Assembly (NCBI RefSeq): GCF_002072155.1
Contig: NZ_BDIY01000018.1
Coordinates: forward strand, 26,599 to 90,598
Direction: 5' to 3'
Origin: Roseovarius sp. A-2
Lineage (GTDB): Bacteria > Pseudomonadota > Alphaproteobacteria > Rhodobacterales > Rhodobacteraceae
DNA length: 64,000 nucleotides
Shown one piece after another: positions 8,080 through 16,486 of the stretch. Each line of letters opens with the position of its first letter. The stretch's first letter is position 1. A program made the position numbers and the translations under genes. The notes beneath the pieces are model-generated. The model saw only the letters and a list, made by a program, of their open reading frames with translations, was not told the origin of the DNA and searched no databases.

Positions 8080-9049
8080 GTACAAACTCCGGTTCTTCAT
8101 TGTCGCGCGTCAGCAGCCCGGCGGTCATCCGCGCCACCGCAGGTGACAACAGGAAGCCGTGGCGGAAGAGACCGTTGACGTGGATCGTGTCGCCCCTGCG
8201 GATGACGCGCGGCAGGTTGTCGGGAAAGGCCGGGCGCGCGTCGGCCCCGATCTCCAGCACTTCAGCCTCGCCAAATGCCGGGTGCAGCGCATATGCCGCC
8301 GAGAGCAATTCCATCACCGATCGGGCCGAGGCGCGGTTGCGCTCCTCGCTTTCGATCTGCGTAGCCCCCAGCATAAAGACGCCATCGCCGCGCGGCACGA
8401 TATAGAGCGGAAAGCGCGGGTGCAGCAGGCGAATGGGGCGTGTCAGGGTCACATCGCGGCTGCGCAATATCACCATCTCGCCCTTGACGCCACGCAGGTC
8501 GGGGAGGCTGTCCTGTGCAGCAAGCCCGCGACAGTCGATCGCCGGGCCCGTGGGGGCGGCGTCGCTTTGCTCGAACCGCGCACCCGTGTCCTCCAACCGC
8601 TTGCGCAGATGCAAGAGCGCCGCACGCGGGTCGATATGCCCCTCGTCTGTGAAGTAGAGAGCGCGGTCGTGACGGTCGGCCAAATGCGGCTCTAACGCGG
8701 CCAGATCTGCGCCAGTGATCAGCCGATGCCCGGTGGTGCGTCGGGCGAATTGATCAAGTTCACGCCGGTCGCGCTGCAAGGTCACCACCAGCGAGCCGTG
8801 GCGGATCACCTCGACGCCCTGCGCCTGCCACCAATCGGCGGCCTCCTTCCCCAGCCGCACCACCGGCTCTTCGGCGGTGAAGCCCTCACAGAAGGGTGCG
8901 AGCATGCCGCCCGCCCACCACGAACAGCCATGCGCGCCGGGCGATGGCGCGGGATCGCGAAGGGTGACGGGGATGCCTCGGTTCATCAGTTCGGTGGCGA
9001 CACACAGCCCGACGATGCCGGCGCCGCGAATGGTGATGGTCTCAGTCAT
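8063..9049 (-). CDS. thiO: FAD-dependent glycine oxidase
   Basis: Oxidises glycine to dehydroglycine, the C2-N unit of the thiazole, in aerobic bacteria that lack ThiH. The N-terminus has the FAD dinucleotide fold ITIRGAGIVGLCVATELMNRG (motif at 9-14), with HGCSWWAGGMLAPF next, and a C-terminal VNGLFRHGFLLSPAVA close to the flavin. Length 328 aa is typical for ThiO/DAO proteins. Its start overlaps the thiD stop by 4 bp, and its end overlaps the thiS start. Confidence 0.93.
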   Translation of the reverse strand: MTETITIRGAGIVGLCVATELMNRGIPVTLRDPAPSPGAHGCSWWAGGMLAPFCEGFTAEEPVVRLGKEAADWWQAQGVEVIRHGSLVVTLQRDRRELDQFARRTTGHRLITGADLAALEPHLADRHDRALYFTDEGHIDPRAALLHLRKRLEDTGARFEQSDAAPTGPAIDCRGLAAQDSLPDLRGVKGEMVILRSRDVTLTRPIRLLHPRFPLYIVPRGDGVFMLGATQIESEERNRASARSVMELLSAAYALHPAFGEAEVLEIGADARPAFPDNLPRVIRRGDTIHVNGLFRHGFLLSPAVARMTAGLLTRDNEEPEFVHEDHG

Positions 9050-9840
9050 GTCCAGACCTCGTGAAAATGATGCACCGGGCCGTGACCCTGCCCGATTTCG
9101 AGCGCATCAGCGGCACGGATCGCGCAGTGCAGCCAGCCATGCGCGGTCTCGACCGCCTGCGTCAACGTCAGCCCCTTGGCCAGCCCCGCCGCGATGGCCG
9201 ACGACAGCGTGCACCCGGTGCCGTGGGTGTTGCGGGTGGCGATGCGGGTGGCGTCGAGGCGCGTCACCTCATCGGCAATGAGCCAGTCGGTGCAGGTTGC
9301 GCCCTGCCCGTGGCCGCCTTTCATCAACACGGCCCGTGCCCCCATGTCGCGCAACTGAGCGCCCTGCGCCTGCATCTCCGCGTCGGTTTCGGCCTCGGAA
9401 CAGCCCAACAGCGCCGCCGCCTCGGGCAGGTTGGGGGTAAGCAGGTCGGCGCGCGGTAGCAGATGCGCGATGAGCGCCGCGCGCGCCGCATCGGGCAAGA
9501 GCCGGGCACCAGATTTCGCCACCATCACCGGGTCGAGCACTACGGGGCCGCGATACCCCTCGAGCGCCTGCGCCACCGTCGCGATCAGAACGGCATCGCC
9601 AAGCATGCCGATCTTGATGCAATCGACCCTTATGTCGCCCAGGACCGCCGCAATCTGCGCCGCGACCGTGGCATTGGGCACCGGGTGCACATCAGTCACG
9701 GCGCGGGTATTCTGTGCGGTCACGGCAGTGATCACGCTCGCCCCGTAGACGCCAAGCGCCGAAAAGGTCTTAAGGTCGGCCTGAATGCCCGCGCCGCCAC
9801 CGCTGTCGGAGCCTGCGATTGTCAGAGCCGTCGCAACCAT
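9046..9840 (-). CDS. thiD: Hydroxymethylpyrimidine/phosphomethylpyrimidine kinase
   Basis: Phosphorylates HMP and HMP-P to HMP-PP, the pyrimidine substrate of ThiE. The 264-aa ribokinase-fold protein starts MVATALTIAGSDSGGGAGIQ with the substrate-binding GSDSGGGAG, and has VLMKGGHG and the catalytic NTHGTGCTLSSAIAAGLA near the C-terminus. It is the first gene of the run, 58 bp below the TPP aptamer, with a GAGAGGA ribosome-binding site. No thiC is in the window, so pyrimidine may come from elsewhere or from the ThiY/TenA salvage branch. Confidence 0.95.
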   Translation of the reverse strand: MVATALTIAGSDSGGGAGIQADLKTFSALGVYGASVITAVTAQNTRAVTDVHPVPNATVAAQIAAVLGDIRVDCIKIGMLGDAVLIATVAQALEGYRGPVVLDPVMVAKSGARLLPDAARAALIAHLLPRADLLTPNLPEAAALLGCSEAETDAEMQAQGAQLRDMGARAVLMKGGHGQGATCTDWLIADEVTRLDATRIATRNTHGTGCTLSSAIAAGLAKGLTLTQAVETAHGWLHCAIRAADALEIGQGHGPVHHFHEVWT

Positions 9841-9863
9841 CTGCCCATCCTCTCAGTCTTGCG

Positions 9864-9907
9864 GGGAACGGACGGGGGGCGCGCTAGGCGAGCGTCGGTC
9901 CGTTCCC
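9864..9907 (-). promoter_or_regulatory. Expression-platform hairpin overlapping TPP riboswitch P1
   Basis: A perfect 10-bp inverted repeat: the transcript strand GGGAACGGAC (complement of 9898-9907) pairs with GTCCGTTCCC (complement of 9864-9873) across a 24-base loop. The 5' arm contains the 3' strand of P1, so this hairpin and the ligand-closed aptamer cannot coexist. No U-tract follows, which favours control of ribosome access to the GAGAGGA site near 9849-9856 over simple termination. Confidence 0.6.
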
Positions 9908-9986
9908 TACGCCGGTGTTAGCCGGATCAGGTTCGATGGGTTGGCGCATTGCCTCTCAGCCCGAGCATGCCGGGCACCCCAACGGA
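9899..9986 (-). promoter_or_regulatory. TPP riboswitch (THI element)
   Basis: Read on the minus strand, the region has the conserved thi-box pieces in order: GGGGTGCCCGGC, GGGCTGAGAGGC, then ACCC, GAACCTGATCCGGCTAACACCGGCGTAGGGA. P1 closes between TCCGTT (complement of 9981-9986) and AACGGA (complement of 9899-9904). It sits immediately ahead of thiD, the first gene of the thiamine run, so TPP should repress the whole operon. Confidence 0.95.
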
Positions 9987-10119
9987 GTTGCTCTTTACGT
10001 AACAGTCGGTATGGGCGCTCGCAAGGGGGAAAGCGGGACAGGAAATGTCGCAAACCACCCGCAACGTCCTGCCCGCTCGCGTCAGGATGGGGCCTGACCC
10101 GACCTTGAAAGGTGCGATC

Positions 10120-11487
10120 ATGTCATACGCTGCCAATCCGTTACAGTTCGATCCGATCGCCCGCTTCGCGCTCGATCCCGCATTGGTGGTGCCCGAAGAG
10201 GTACTGTTGCAGACCGCGACCCTGCTTATCGACACACTGGGGGTCGCGGCAGGGGCAGCGTCGCTCGATGTGGGGCGGATCGCGCGCGATTTCGCCTGCG
10301 ATTTTCATGGCGCGGCACGTGAAGAGCACCGCGCGACCCTACTTTTCGACGGGCGGCGCTGTGCGATGCCGGGGGCCGGTTGGGCGCTGGCGACGCAGAT
10401 CGACAATCTGGATGCGCATGACGGGCTGAACGCGACCAAGGGGCATATCGGCTGCGCGCTTGTGCCCGCGCTCTTCGCGTTTGCGGAAGCGCGCCCCGAT
10501 TTAACAGGGCGGCAGGCACTGACCGCACTTGCCATGGGCTACGAGGTGGCGGCACGTGCCGCCGTCGCGCTGCATGCCACGGCCTGCGATTACCACACAT
10601 CGGGGGCGTGGAACCCGTTGGGCGTGGCGGCGCTGGGGGCGCATCTGTGGGGCTGTGACGCGGAGGTGCTGCGCCATGCGCTGGGCATCGCCGAATATCA
10701 CGGGCCACGCAGCCAGATGATGCGCGAGATCGCCAGCCCTACGATGCTGCATGATGGCTCTGGCATGGGGGCTTTTGTCGGGATTTCTTCTCTGTTGCAG
10801 GCCGAAAGGGGCTTTACCGGTGCACCAGCGATCACCGTCGAGGGGGCTGAAGTGGCGGATGTCTGGGCGGATCTCGGCCGCGACTGGACAGTAATGCGCA
10901 ACTATATCAAACCCTACCCGATCTGCCGTTGGGCGCACGGCGCGCTGGAATGCCTGCGGGTTCTGATCGAGGAGAAGGGCGTCAGCCCGGATCAGGTCGA
11001 GGCGCTGGAGGTGGCCACCTTCGCGCAATCCGCCGCTCTGTTTCCAGGCATGCCCGAGACCACGAGCGAGGCGCAGTATTCGCTTGGTTTCGCCTTGGCG
11101 GCGTATCTCGTGCATGGTCGCCTTGGCCCGGCGGAGATCACCGGTGAGGCGCTGTGCGACTCGCGTGTGGCGGCGATGCATGCCCGCATCACCGTGCGCG
11201 AGGAACCGCGTCATTCCGCACGGTTCCCCGAGGGGCGGTGGTCGGACGTCACGGTGCGGCTGAAGGGTGGGCGCCAAGTCCACTCGGGCGATTGCAACGC
11301 ACGCGGTGGACCCGAGGCTCCGATGCCCGAGGCCGATATCCGTACCAAGCTGTCGGTGATTGCCGGGGGGGCGCTCTCGGAGGCACGGATTGAGGCGCTC
11401 TGGGAACTGCGCCGCCAACTGCTTGACCAAGGCACCGAATTCTCGCAGCTTGCGAGCCTCGTTACCCCCGAACCGGACAGGCCATGA
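10120..11487 (+). CDS. MmgE/PrpD family protein
   Basis: A 455-residue member of the MmgE/PrpD (2-methylcitrate dehydratase-like) fold. The start at ATG 10120 follows AAAGG at a suitable distance; an ATG 25 codons upstream is open but would run back towards the riboswitch region. Family-like stretches are HDGLNATKGHIGCALVPA (about 109-126), YHTSGAWNPLGVAALGA and RNYIKPYPICRWAHGALE. Members act on hydroxy-di- and tricarboxylates or are uncharacterised, so no substrate is claimed. It overlaps the next gene, a D-2-hydroxyacid dehydrogenase, by 4 bp, suggesting the two handle related hydroxy acids. Confidence 0.85.
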   Translation: MSYAANPLQFDPIARFALDPALVVPEEVLLQTATLLIDTLGVAAGAASLDVGRIARDFACDFHGAAREEHRATLLFDGRRCAMPGAGWALATQIDNLDAHDGLNATKGHIGCALVPALFAFAEARPDLTGRQALTALAMGYEVAARAAVALHATACDYHTSGAWNPLGVAALGAHLWGCDAEVLRHALGIAEYHGPRSQMMREIASPTMLHDGSGMGAFVGISSLLQAERGFTGAPAITVEGAEVADVWADLGRDWTVMRNYIKPYPICRWAHGALECLRVLIEEKGVSPDQVEALEVATFAQSAALFPGMPETTSEAQYSLGFALAAYLVHGRLGPAEITGEALCDSRVAAMHARITVREEPRHSARFPEGRWSDVTVRLKGGRQVHSGDCNARGGPEAPMPEADIRTKLSVIAGGALSEARIEALWELRRQLLDQGTEFSQLASLVTPEPDRP

Positions 11488-12455
11488 CCGACACTCCGCG
11501 CATCCTCATCCATACCAGCGACCCCGTGCCGATGCTCGACCGTCTGGCCGAGATCGCACCCGAAGTCGAGGCGCGCGGACATGACAGCTACGAGAGTCTT
11601 GATCCGGTGCTGGCGGAGTTCCGGCCCGATATTGCCTATTCCGTCGCTTTCCAAGGGCGCACGGGCTATCCCCGCGATGCCCTGCTCGGGCCGCACGGCC
11701 CGCGCTGGATCGCGATAGGCGGGGCCGGAGTGGATCATTTGACGCCCTGGGATGCCGGGGCGGTGACGGTCAGCAACGCGGCCGGGGTCGCAGCACCCAT
11801 GATCGCGGAGTACGTGTTCGGCGCGGTGCTGCATTTCACGCTCGATATCGACGGGATGGCGGCGGACCGCACGGCGCGCCACTGGCCCCCGAACCGGCTG
11901 ATGACGCCGCTCAAGGGCCAGACGATGCTGATCGTCGGGCTGGGCCATACCGGTCAGGCGGTCGCGGCTCGGGCCAAGGCATTCGGCCTGCGAGTGATCG
12001 GCACCCGCGCCCGGCCGCAACCGATGGTGAATGTGGACGAGGTGCACCCCGCCGCGGCGCTGCCCGATCTCTGGGGCAAGGCGGATATAGTAGTGCTGTC
12101 GGTTCCGCTCCTGCCCGGGACGCGGGGCCTCGTGAACTCTCGCGCGCTGATGGCGATGAAGCGGGACGCGATCCTTGTCGATGTCTCGCGCGGCGGTGTG
12201 CTGGACGGGGCGGCGCTGGTCAATGCGATTCGCGCAGGGCATCTGCGGGGCGCGGCGCTGGATGTATTCGAGACCGAACCGTTGTCCACGGACAGCCCGC
12301 TCTGGGGACTCGACCGGTTGATCCTGTCGCCGCATTGCTCGGCTGTGCATGCCGATTGGGCACTGCAATCCTTCGAGTTGTTCCTCGAAAACCTCGACCA
12401 TTGGCGTAGGGGCGAAAGCCTTTTCAACATCGTCGATCCGCAGCGCGGCTACTGA
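11484..12455 (+). CDS. NAD(P)-dependent D-2-hydroxyacid dehydrogenase
   Basis: Cytoplasmic oxidoreductase that interconverts 2-oxo acids and D-2-hydroxy acids. In 323 aa it shows the Rossmann motif VGLGHTG (151-157) and the catalytic triad in standard order: Arg236 (VDVSRGGVLD), Glu265 (VFETEP) and His284 (SPHCS). The substrate loop residues IAIGGAGVDHL fit the glyoxylate/hydroxypyruvate reductase-like branch, but specificity is not proven. Its ATG overlaps the MmgE/PrpD stop (ATGA), and a hairpin follows it before the convergent ccrM gene. Confidence 0.88.
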   Translation: MTDTPRILIHTSDPVPMLDRLAEIAPEVEARGHDSYESLDPVLAEFRPDIAYSVAFQGRTGYPRDALLGPHGPRWIAIGGAGVDHLTPWDAGAVTVSNAAGVAAPMIAEYVFGAVLHFTLDIDGMAADRTARHWPPNRLMTPLKGQTMLIVGLGHTGQAVAARAKAFGLRVIGTRARPQPMVNVDEVHPAAALPDLWGKADIVVLSVPLLPGTRGLVNSRALMAMKRDAILVDVSRGGVLDGAALVNAIRAGHLRGAALDVFETEPLSTDSPLWGLDRLILSPHCSAVHADWALQSFELFLENLDHWRRGESLFNIVDPQRGY

Positions 12456-12465
12456 CACGAAAAAG

Positions 12466-12486
12466 GCCCCGCCATGACGGCGGGGC
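12466..12486 (-). terminator. Rho-independent terminator of ccrM
   Basis: GCCCCGCC (12466-12473) and GGCGGGGC (12479-12486) form an 8-bp GC stem with a 5-base loop. On the minus strand the stem is followed directly by CTTTTTCG, the U-tract expected for termination of ccrM transcription. It lies between two converging genes and may also slow plus-strand transcription. Confidence 0.8.
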
Positions 12487-12540
12487 AGGTCAGTGGTGCC
12501 CGGTCAAGTCAGGCCTCGGGCACCGGCGGTGACCGTCTGA

Positions 12541-13677
<1,137 letters not shown>

Positions 13678-13709
13678 TCATGCGCTCTGGTGTTATTGGG
13701 GACAAAGAT

Positions 13710-13748
13710 GAGTCAAACCCGATTCGCCGTCAATTTCTTTTTTGAATC
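13710..13748. promoter_or_regulatory. Cluster of three GANTC sites in the ccrM promoter region
   Basis: GAGTC at 13710-13714, GATTC at 13721-13725 and GAATC at 13744-13748 lie within 39 bp, immediately upstream of ccrM and past the rnhB stop. GANTC is the recognition sequence of CcrM itself. On the minus strand the first site overlaps a TTGACT hexamer that could be a -35 element. Methylation-dependent self-control is known for Caulobacter ccrM and is inferred here. Confidence 0.65.
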
Positions 13749-13754
13749 AGTGGG

Positions 13755-14378
13755 TTAGTTATTTCCTTGATACAAGATATTGTGGACCGGCTTGAAGGAA
13801 CGTCTATGGTGTGGGGTCACACCGAGATTTAGAAGCGCCGCCTTGTGGCTTTTCGAGGGGTAGCCGGCGTTGCGCTCCCAGCCGTAGCCGGGGAACTGTT
13901 GCGCCAAATCCCGCATGAGGCGATCACGCCATGTTTTCGCCACGATCGAGGCCGCCGCAATCGACAATGACGCGGCATCGCCCTTGACGATCGCGCGCGC
14001 CGGAAGGGTCAGGCCGCGCGGGATCAGATTGCCGTCGATCAGCACCATGTCGGGCGCGGGCGTAAGCCCCGCCAGCGCCCGTTCCATCGCCAGATGCGCA
14101 GCGCGCAGGATGTTGATCTCGTCGATCTCGGCGACCGTGGCATGCGCGACAGAAACCTGCGCGCAGTCCATCAGCGCGGCACAAAGCACCTCACGCCGTT
14201 TCGCGCTCAGTTTCTTGGAATCGTTGAGCCCCTCGGGTATCCGCGCGGGGTCCAGAATCACGGCGGCGGCGGTCACCGGCCCGGCAATCGGGCCGCGCCC
14301 AACCTCGTCTACCCCCGCAATGCGGGAATAGCCCGCCGCGTGGGCCTCGGATTCGTGCAAGAGATCGGGGCCTGTCAT
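13755..14378 (-). CDS. rnhB: Ribonuclease HII
   Basis: Endonuclease that cuts the RNA strand of RNA-DNA hybrids and removes single ribonucleotides from DNA. The 207-aa protein has the family signature GVDEVGRGPIAGPV (22-35) with catalytic Asp24 and Glu25, NDSKKLSAKRRE, VLIDGN with the third acidic residue, and the C-terminal NAGYPSKSHKAAL. It is followed by the ccrM promoter region, and the rnhB-ccrM neighbourhood is common in this group. Confidence 0.95.
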   Translation of the reverse strand: MTGPDLLHESEAHAAGYSRIAGVDEVGRGPIAGPVTAAAVILDPARIPEGLNDSKKLSAKRREVLCAALMDCAQVSVAHATVAEIDEINILRAAHLAMERALAGLTPAPDMVLIDGNLIPRGLTLPARAIVKGDAASLSIAAASIVAKTWRDRLMRDLAQQFPGYGWERNAGYPSKSHKAALLNLGVTPHHRRSFKPVHNILYQGNN

Positions 14379-14414
14379 GGATCAGGCAGATGGCACGCCG
14401 CCCCGGAAAATGCA

Positions 14415-14440
14415 AAGGGAAGGAGCAGGCCCCTTCCCTT
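14415..14440 (-). terminator. Terminator hairpin downstream of the small secreted protein gene
   Basis: AAGGGAAGG (14415-14423) pairs with CCTTCCCTT (14432-14440) around an 8-base loop. On the minus strand the stem is followed by TGCATTTTCC, a loose U-tract. It lies 20 bp past the stop of the 14460-14915 gene, between it and rnhB. Confidence 0.6.
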
Positions 14441-14459
14441 CGACGAACTGACTGGTGGA

Positions 14460-14915
14460 TCAGTAATAGCCGTACTGGTTCAGACACCGGTCGCGGTAGA
14501 TCGTCTGGTGATGTCCCCCGACATGCACCGCGCAGGCAGATGGCAGGGCGGCATGGCTGTAATTGTAACCGCGCAGACAGTCGCCCGAATAGCCGGAACT
14601 ATTGCCGCTATGCACGCGGCAAGCCCCGGGCAGGTTGACCTTCTTGCTATGGCTGTAACCCGTGTCATGGCCCCGCGACTGCCCGCCCCGATAGCTGTGA
14701 TCGCGATAACCATCGTCGCGATAATTGCGAGAGACGGAATGCCCCCGGTTCCGGCTCTTGTTGCTGTCATTGGTGATCAGCGCACCGATCACGCCACCGG
14801 CAATGAGCGCCCCAAAGATTTCCGCCGTATTGTTGTCGGCTCTTGCGGGCGCGGCCATACCGGTGCCGAGGACAAGCGCACCAGCCGTCAGAAAAGAGGT
14901 GAATTTCGCAAACAT
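14460..14915 (-). CDS. Small secreted Gly/Tyr/His/Arg-rich protein with four C-terminal cysteines
   Basis: A 151-residue exported protein. Residues 1-26 form a signal peptide (cleavage near APARA-DNN), followed by a Gly/Ala hydrophobic segment EIFGALIAGGVIGALIT (about 32-48), then an Arg/Asp/Tyr/Gly-rich low-complexity stretch and a C-terminal part with four cysteines and several histidines (ACRVHSG, GDCLRG, SACAVHVGG, RDRCLNQYGYY). I do not recognise a family. The next gene upstream (14945-15328) has the same plan, so the two look like tandem paralogues. A good GGAAAGGA ribosome-binding site precedes the ATG. Envelope or matrix-associated roles are only guesses. Confidence 0.7.
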   Translation of the reverse strand: MFAKFTSFLTAGALVLGTGMAAPARADNNTAEIFGALIAGGVIGALITNDSNKSRNRGHSVSRNYRDDGYRDHSYRGGQSRGHDTGYSHSKKVNLPGACRVHSGNSSGYSGDCLRGYNYSHAALPSACAVHVGGHHQTIYRDRCLNQYGYY

Positions 14916-14944
14916 GTGACTGTCCTTTCCTTTATTCCAAGTGC

Positions 14945-15328
14945 TTACCGACCGTAGCCGTAGCGGTGATAGGCATTGTAGCCGCCATGACGGTAGCCGT
15001 AGGGACGGGCCCCATGCGAGCGTTGCGGGCGATAGCCATGCGACCGATTCGGGCGGTAGGATTGGCTCTGATGCCTCCGATAGTTAGGTGCCTGGTAGCC
15101 ACGGCGATGGCGCGGGGCGTATTGGCGGGTTTGATATCCGTGCCCGCGCGAGACATGGCCCTTGTGCTTGCGGTCGCTGGCCAGCGTGGCACCGACGACG
15201 GCCAGTGCTGCGACGCCTGCGACGATGGCGGCGGTCTCGCCACGGTCACGGGCCGCGACCGGCGAGGCGGCAAGGCTGGTGACCGTCATGGCCGAGCCGA
15301 TGATGAACGCGATGAACTTGCGGTGCAT
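14945..15328 (-). CDS. Small secreted Arg/Tyr/His/Gly-rich low-complexity protein
   Basis: A 127-residue exported protein. The start at 15328 (MHRKFIAFIIGSAMTVTSLAA) gives a clean signal peptide and has GGAAAG at the right distance; a longer reading would prepend 37 residues with no signal character. After a short Ala/Gly hydrophobic stretch (ETAAIVAGVAALAVVGATLA) the rest is almost entirely Arg, Tyr, His, Gly, Ser and Pro, with repeated SYRPNRSHGYRPQRSHG units, and has no cysteine. It shares layout with the gene 29 bp downstream but not its cysteine-rich tail. No function is recognised. Confidence 0.65.
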   Translation of the reverse strand: MHRKFIAFIIGSAMTVTSLAASPVAARDRGETAAIVAGVAALAVVGATLASDRKHKGHVSRGHGYQTRQYAPRHRRGYQAPNYRRHQSQSYRPNRSHGYRPQRSHGARPYGYRHGGYNAYHRYGYGR

Positions 15329-15522
15329 GGTCTTTCCTTTCGGGTGTGTTGGGTCGGTGTCTCTGCGTCTGGCCCGGGTGACCATCGGCTGTACCCTGAA
15401 GCTGGGCCATGTCTGCCCAGACAGGCAATATCGACCCAATGATATCAGATATCAGGCTCTCGAAGGGTCATTTCCCGTCACAGGATATTGAATAGCTGCG
15501 GGGTTCGGCGCATCGTGCCGCC

Positions 15523-15756
15523 ATGACACAGATCACACGCCTCACCATTGCCGCCCTTGGCCTGTCGCTCATGGCAGGGGCCGCGCATGCCGCCTGCCAG
15601 GTGGAATACAAAGCCAAGCGCGACAAGCCGCTTGAGCTTTACTATGATGTGACCACGGTCAACGCGCCCTGTTCACAGGCCGAGGCCGCGTTGCGCTCGC
15701 AACTGGCTGCGCGCGGGCTTACACTGCTCAAGGTGTTGTCGAAGAAGGAAAAGTGA
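15523..15756 (+). CDS. Small secreted protein with one cysteine pair
   Basis: A 77-residue protein: signal peptide MTQITRLTIAALGLSLMAGAAHA (1-23), then a 54-residue mature domain with two cysteines (Cys25 and Cys50), which could form a disulfide. The signal lacks a lipobox, so a soluble periplasmic protein is likely. It is transcribed away from the low-complexity secreted proteins and lies 25 bp ahead of the membrane winged-helix gene, so it is probably co-transcribed with that gene. Family not recognised. Confidence 0.65.
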   Translation: MTQITRLTIAALGLSLMAGAAHAACQVEYKAKRDKPLELYYDVTTVNAPCSQAEAALRSQLAARGLTLLKVLSKKEK

Positions 15757-15781
15757 TGGTGAGTGACACGTGGGTGTGCCC

Positions 15782-16486
15782 ATGCGCGGAATAGAGGCGA
15801 CGGCGGCCGATGCGCGCCGCGCCGGCAACCGTGTGGTGATCATCGGGGTGATCGCGATTGTCGCGATCCTGACGCTCGCGGCGATCTTTCTGTTTCTCAG
15901 CCTGCCCGACGCCAACGCCTTTAATGCGCGGGTTGAGCGGATTTTCATCGAGAACGATTCGCTGACCGGCGAGGGCGAGATCAAGCTGCTGGAAATCCTT
16001 GCGCTGTCGGGCACGGCGTTTTCGGAAACACTTGTCAGTTACCGGATGGTCATATTCGTTCTGCTTGTCTTTGCCACCGCCCTGCTGGTGGCGGCTCTGG
16101 TCTTTCTGGTGATGCTGATCACCCTCAACCGCCGCATGGCACAGATCGAACGGTCGGGCATTCAGGTCAGTTCCCTCCTGATCAGCCGCGACGAGAAGAC
16201 CGTCTATCTCAACAACATGGGGTTCAAGTTGACCGATGCGGCGATGGAGACGCTCAGCGTTCTCGCCGAGGCGCGGCTCGATGACGATGTGCTGACCGGT
16301 GCGGAGATCGAGGCGGTGATCTCGGGCCGCAAGACCGAGGATTGCGAAGAGGCGGCGGGTGCTACCCGGATCAAGCGCCTGCGCGACACTCTCGGCAATC
16401 AGCTGGTGAGCGAATTGCTGGTCAAGAACATCGCGCGGCGCGGTTACATGCTGGCCATCGACAAGGATGTGATCCGGGTGATCTGA
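15782..16486 (+). CDS. Two-helix membrane protein with C-terminal winged-helix (OmpR-type) domain
   Basis: A 234-residue protein. Residues 1-17 are polar, 18-41 and 88-114 are strongly hydrophobic helices flanking a loop of about 45 residues (probably periplasmic), and 131-226 read as a Trans_reg_C-type winged helix: strands LLISRDEKTVYL, helix FKLTDAAMETLSVLAE, recognition helix GATRIKRLRDTLG and wing NIARRGYMLAI. That gives a membrane-anchored DNA-binding domain at the C-terminus, the reverse of ToxR/CadC. The ATG at 15782 is chosen; in-frame GTGs at 15770 and 15776 are alternatives. Its stop abuts the convergent cydB stop with no gap. The fold is read by eye and no target is known. Confidence 0.65.
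   Translation: MRGIEATAADARRAGNRVVIIGVIAIVAILTLAAIFLFLSLPDANAFNARVERIFIENDSLTGEGEIKLLEILALSGTAFSETLVSYRMVIFVLLVFATALLVAALVFLVMLITLNRRMAQIERSGIQVSSLLISRDEKTVYLNNMGFKLTDAAMETLSVLAEARLDDDVLTGAEIEAVISGRKTEDCEEAAGATRIKRLRDTLGNQLVSELLVKNIARRGYMLAIDKDVIRVI

Noticed and set aside
15441..15453. GATATCAGATATC double palindrome between divergent secreted-protein genes
   Set aside because: Short and isolated; nothing links it to a regulator or promoter element.
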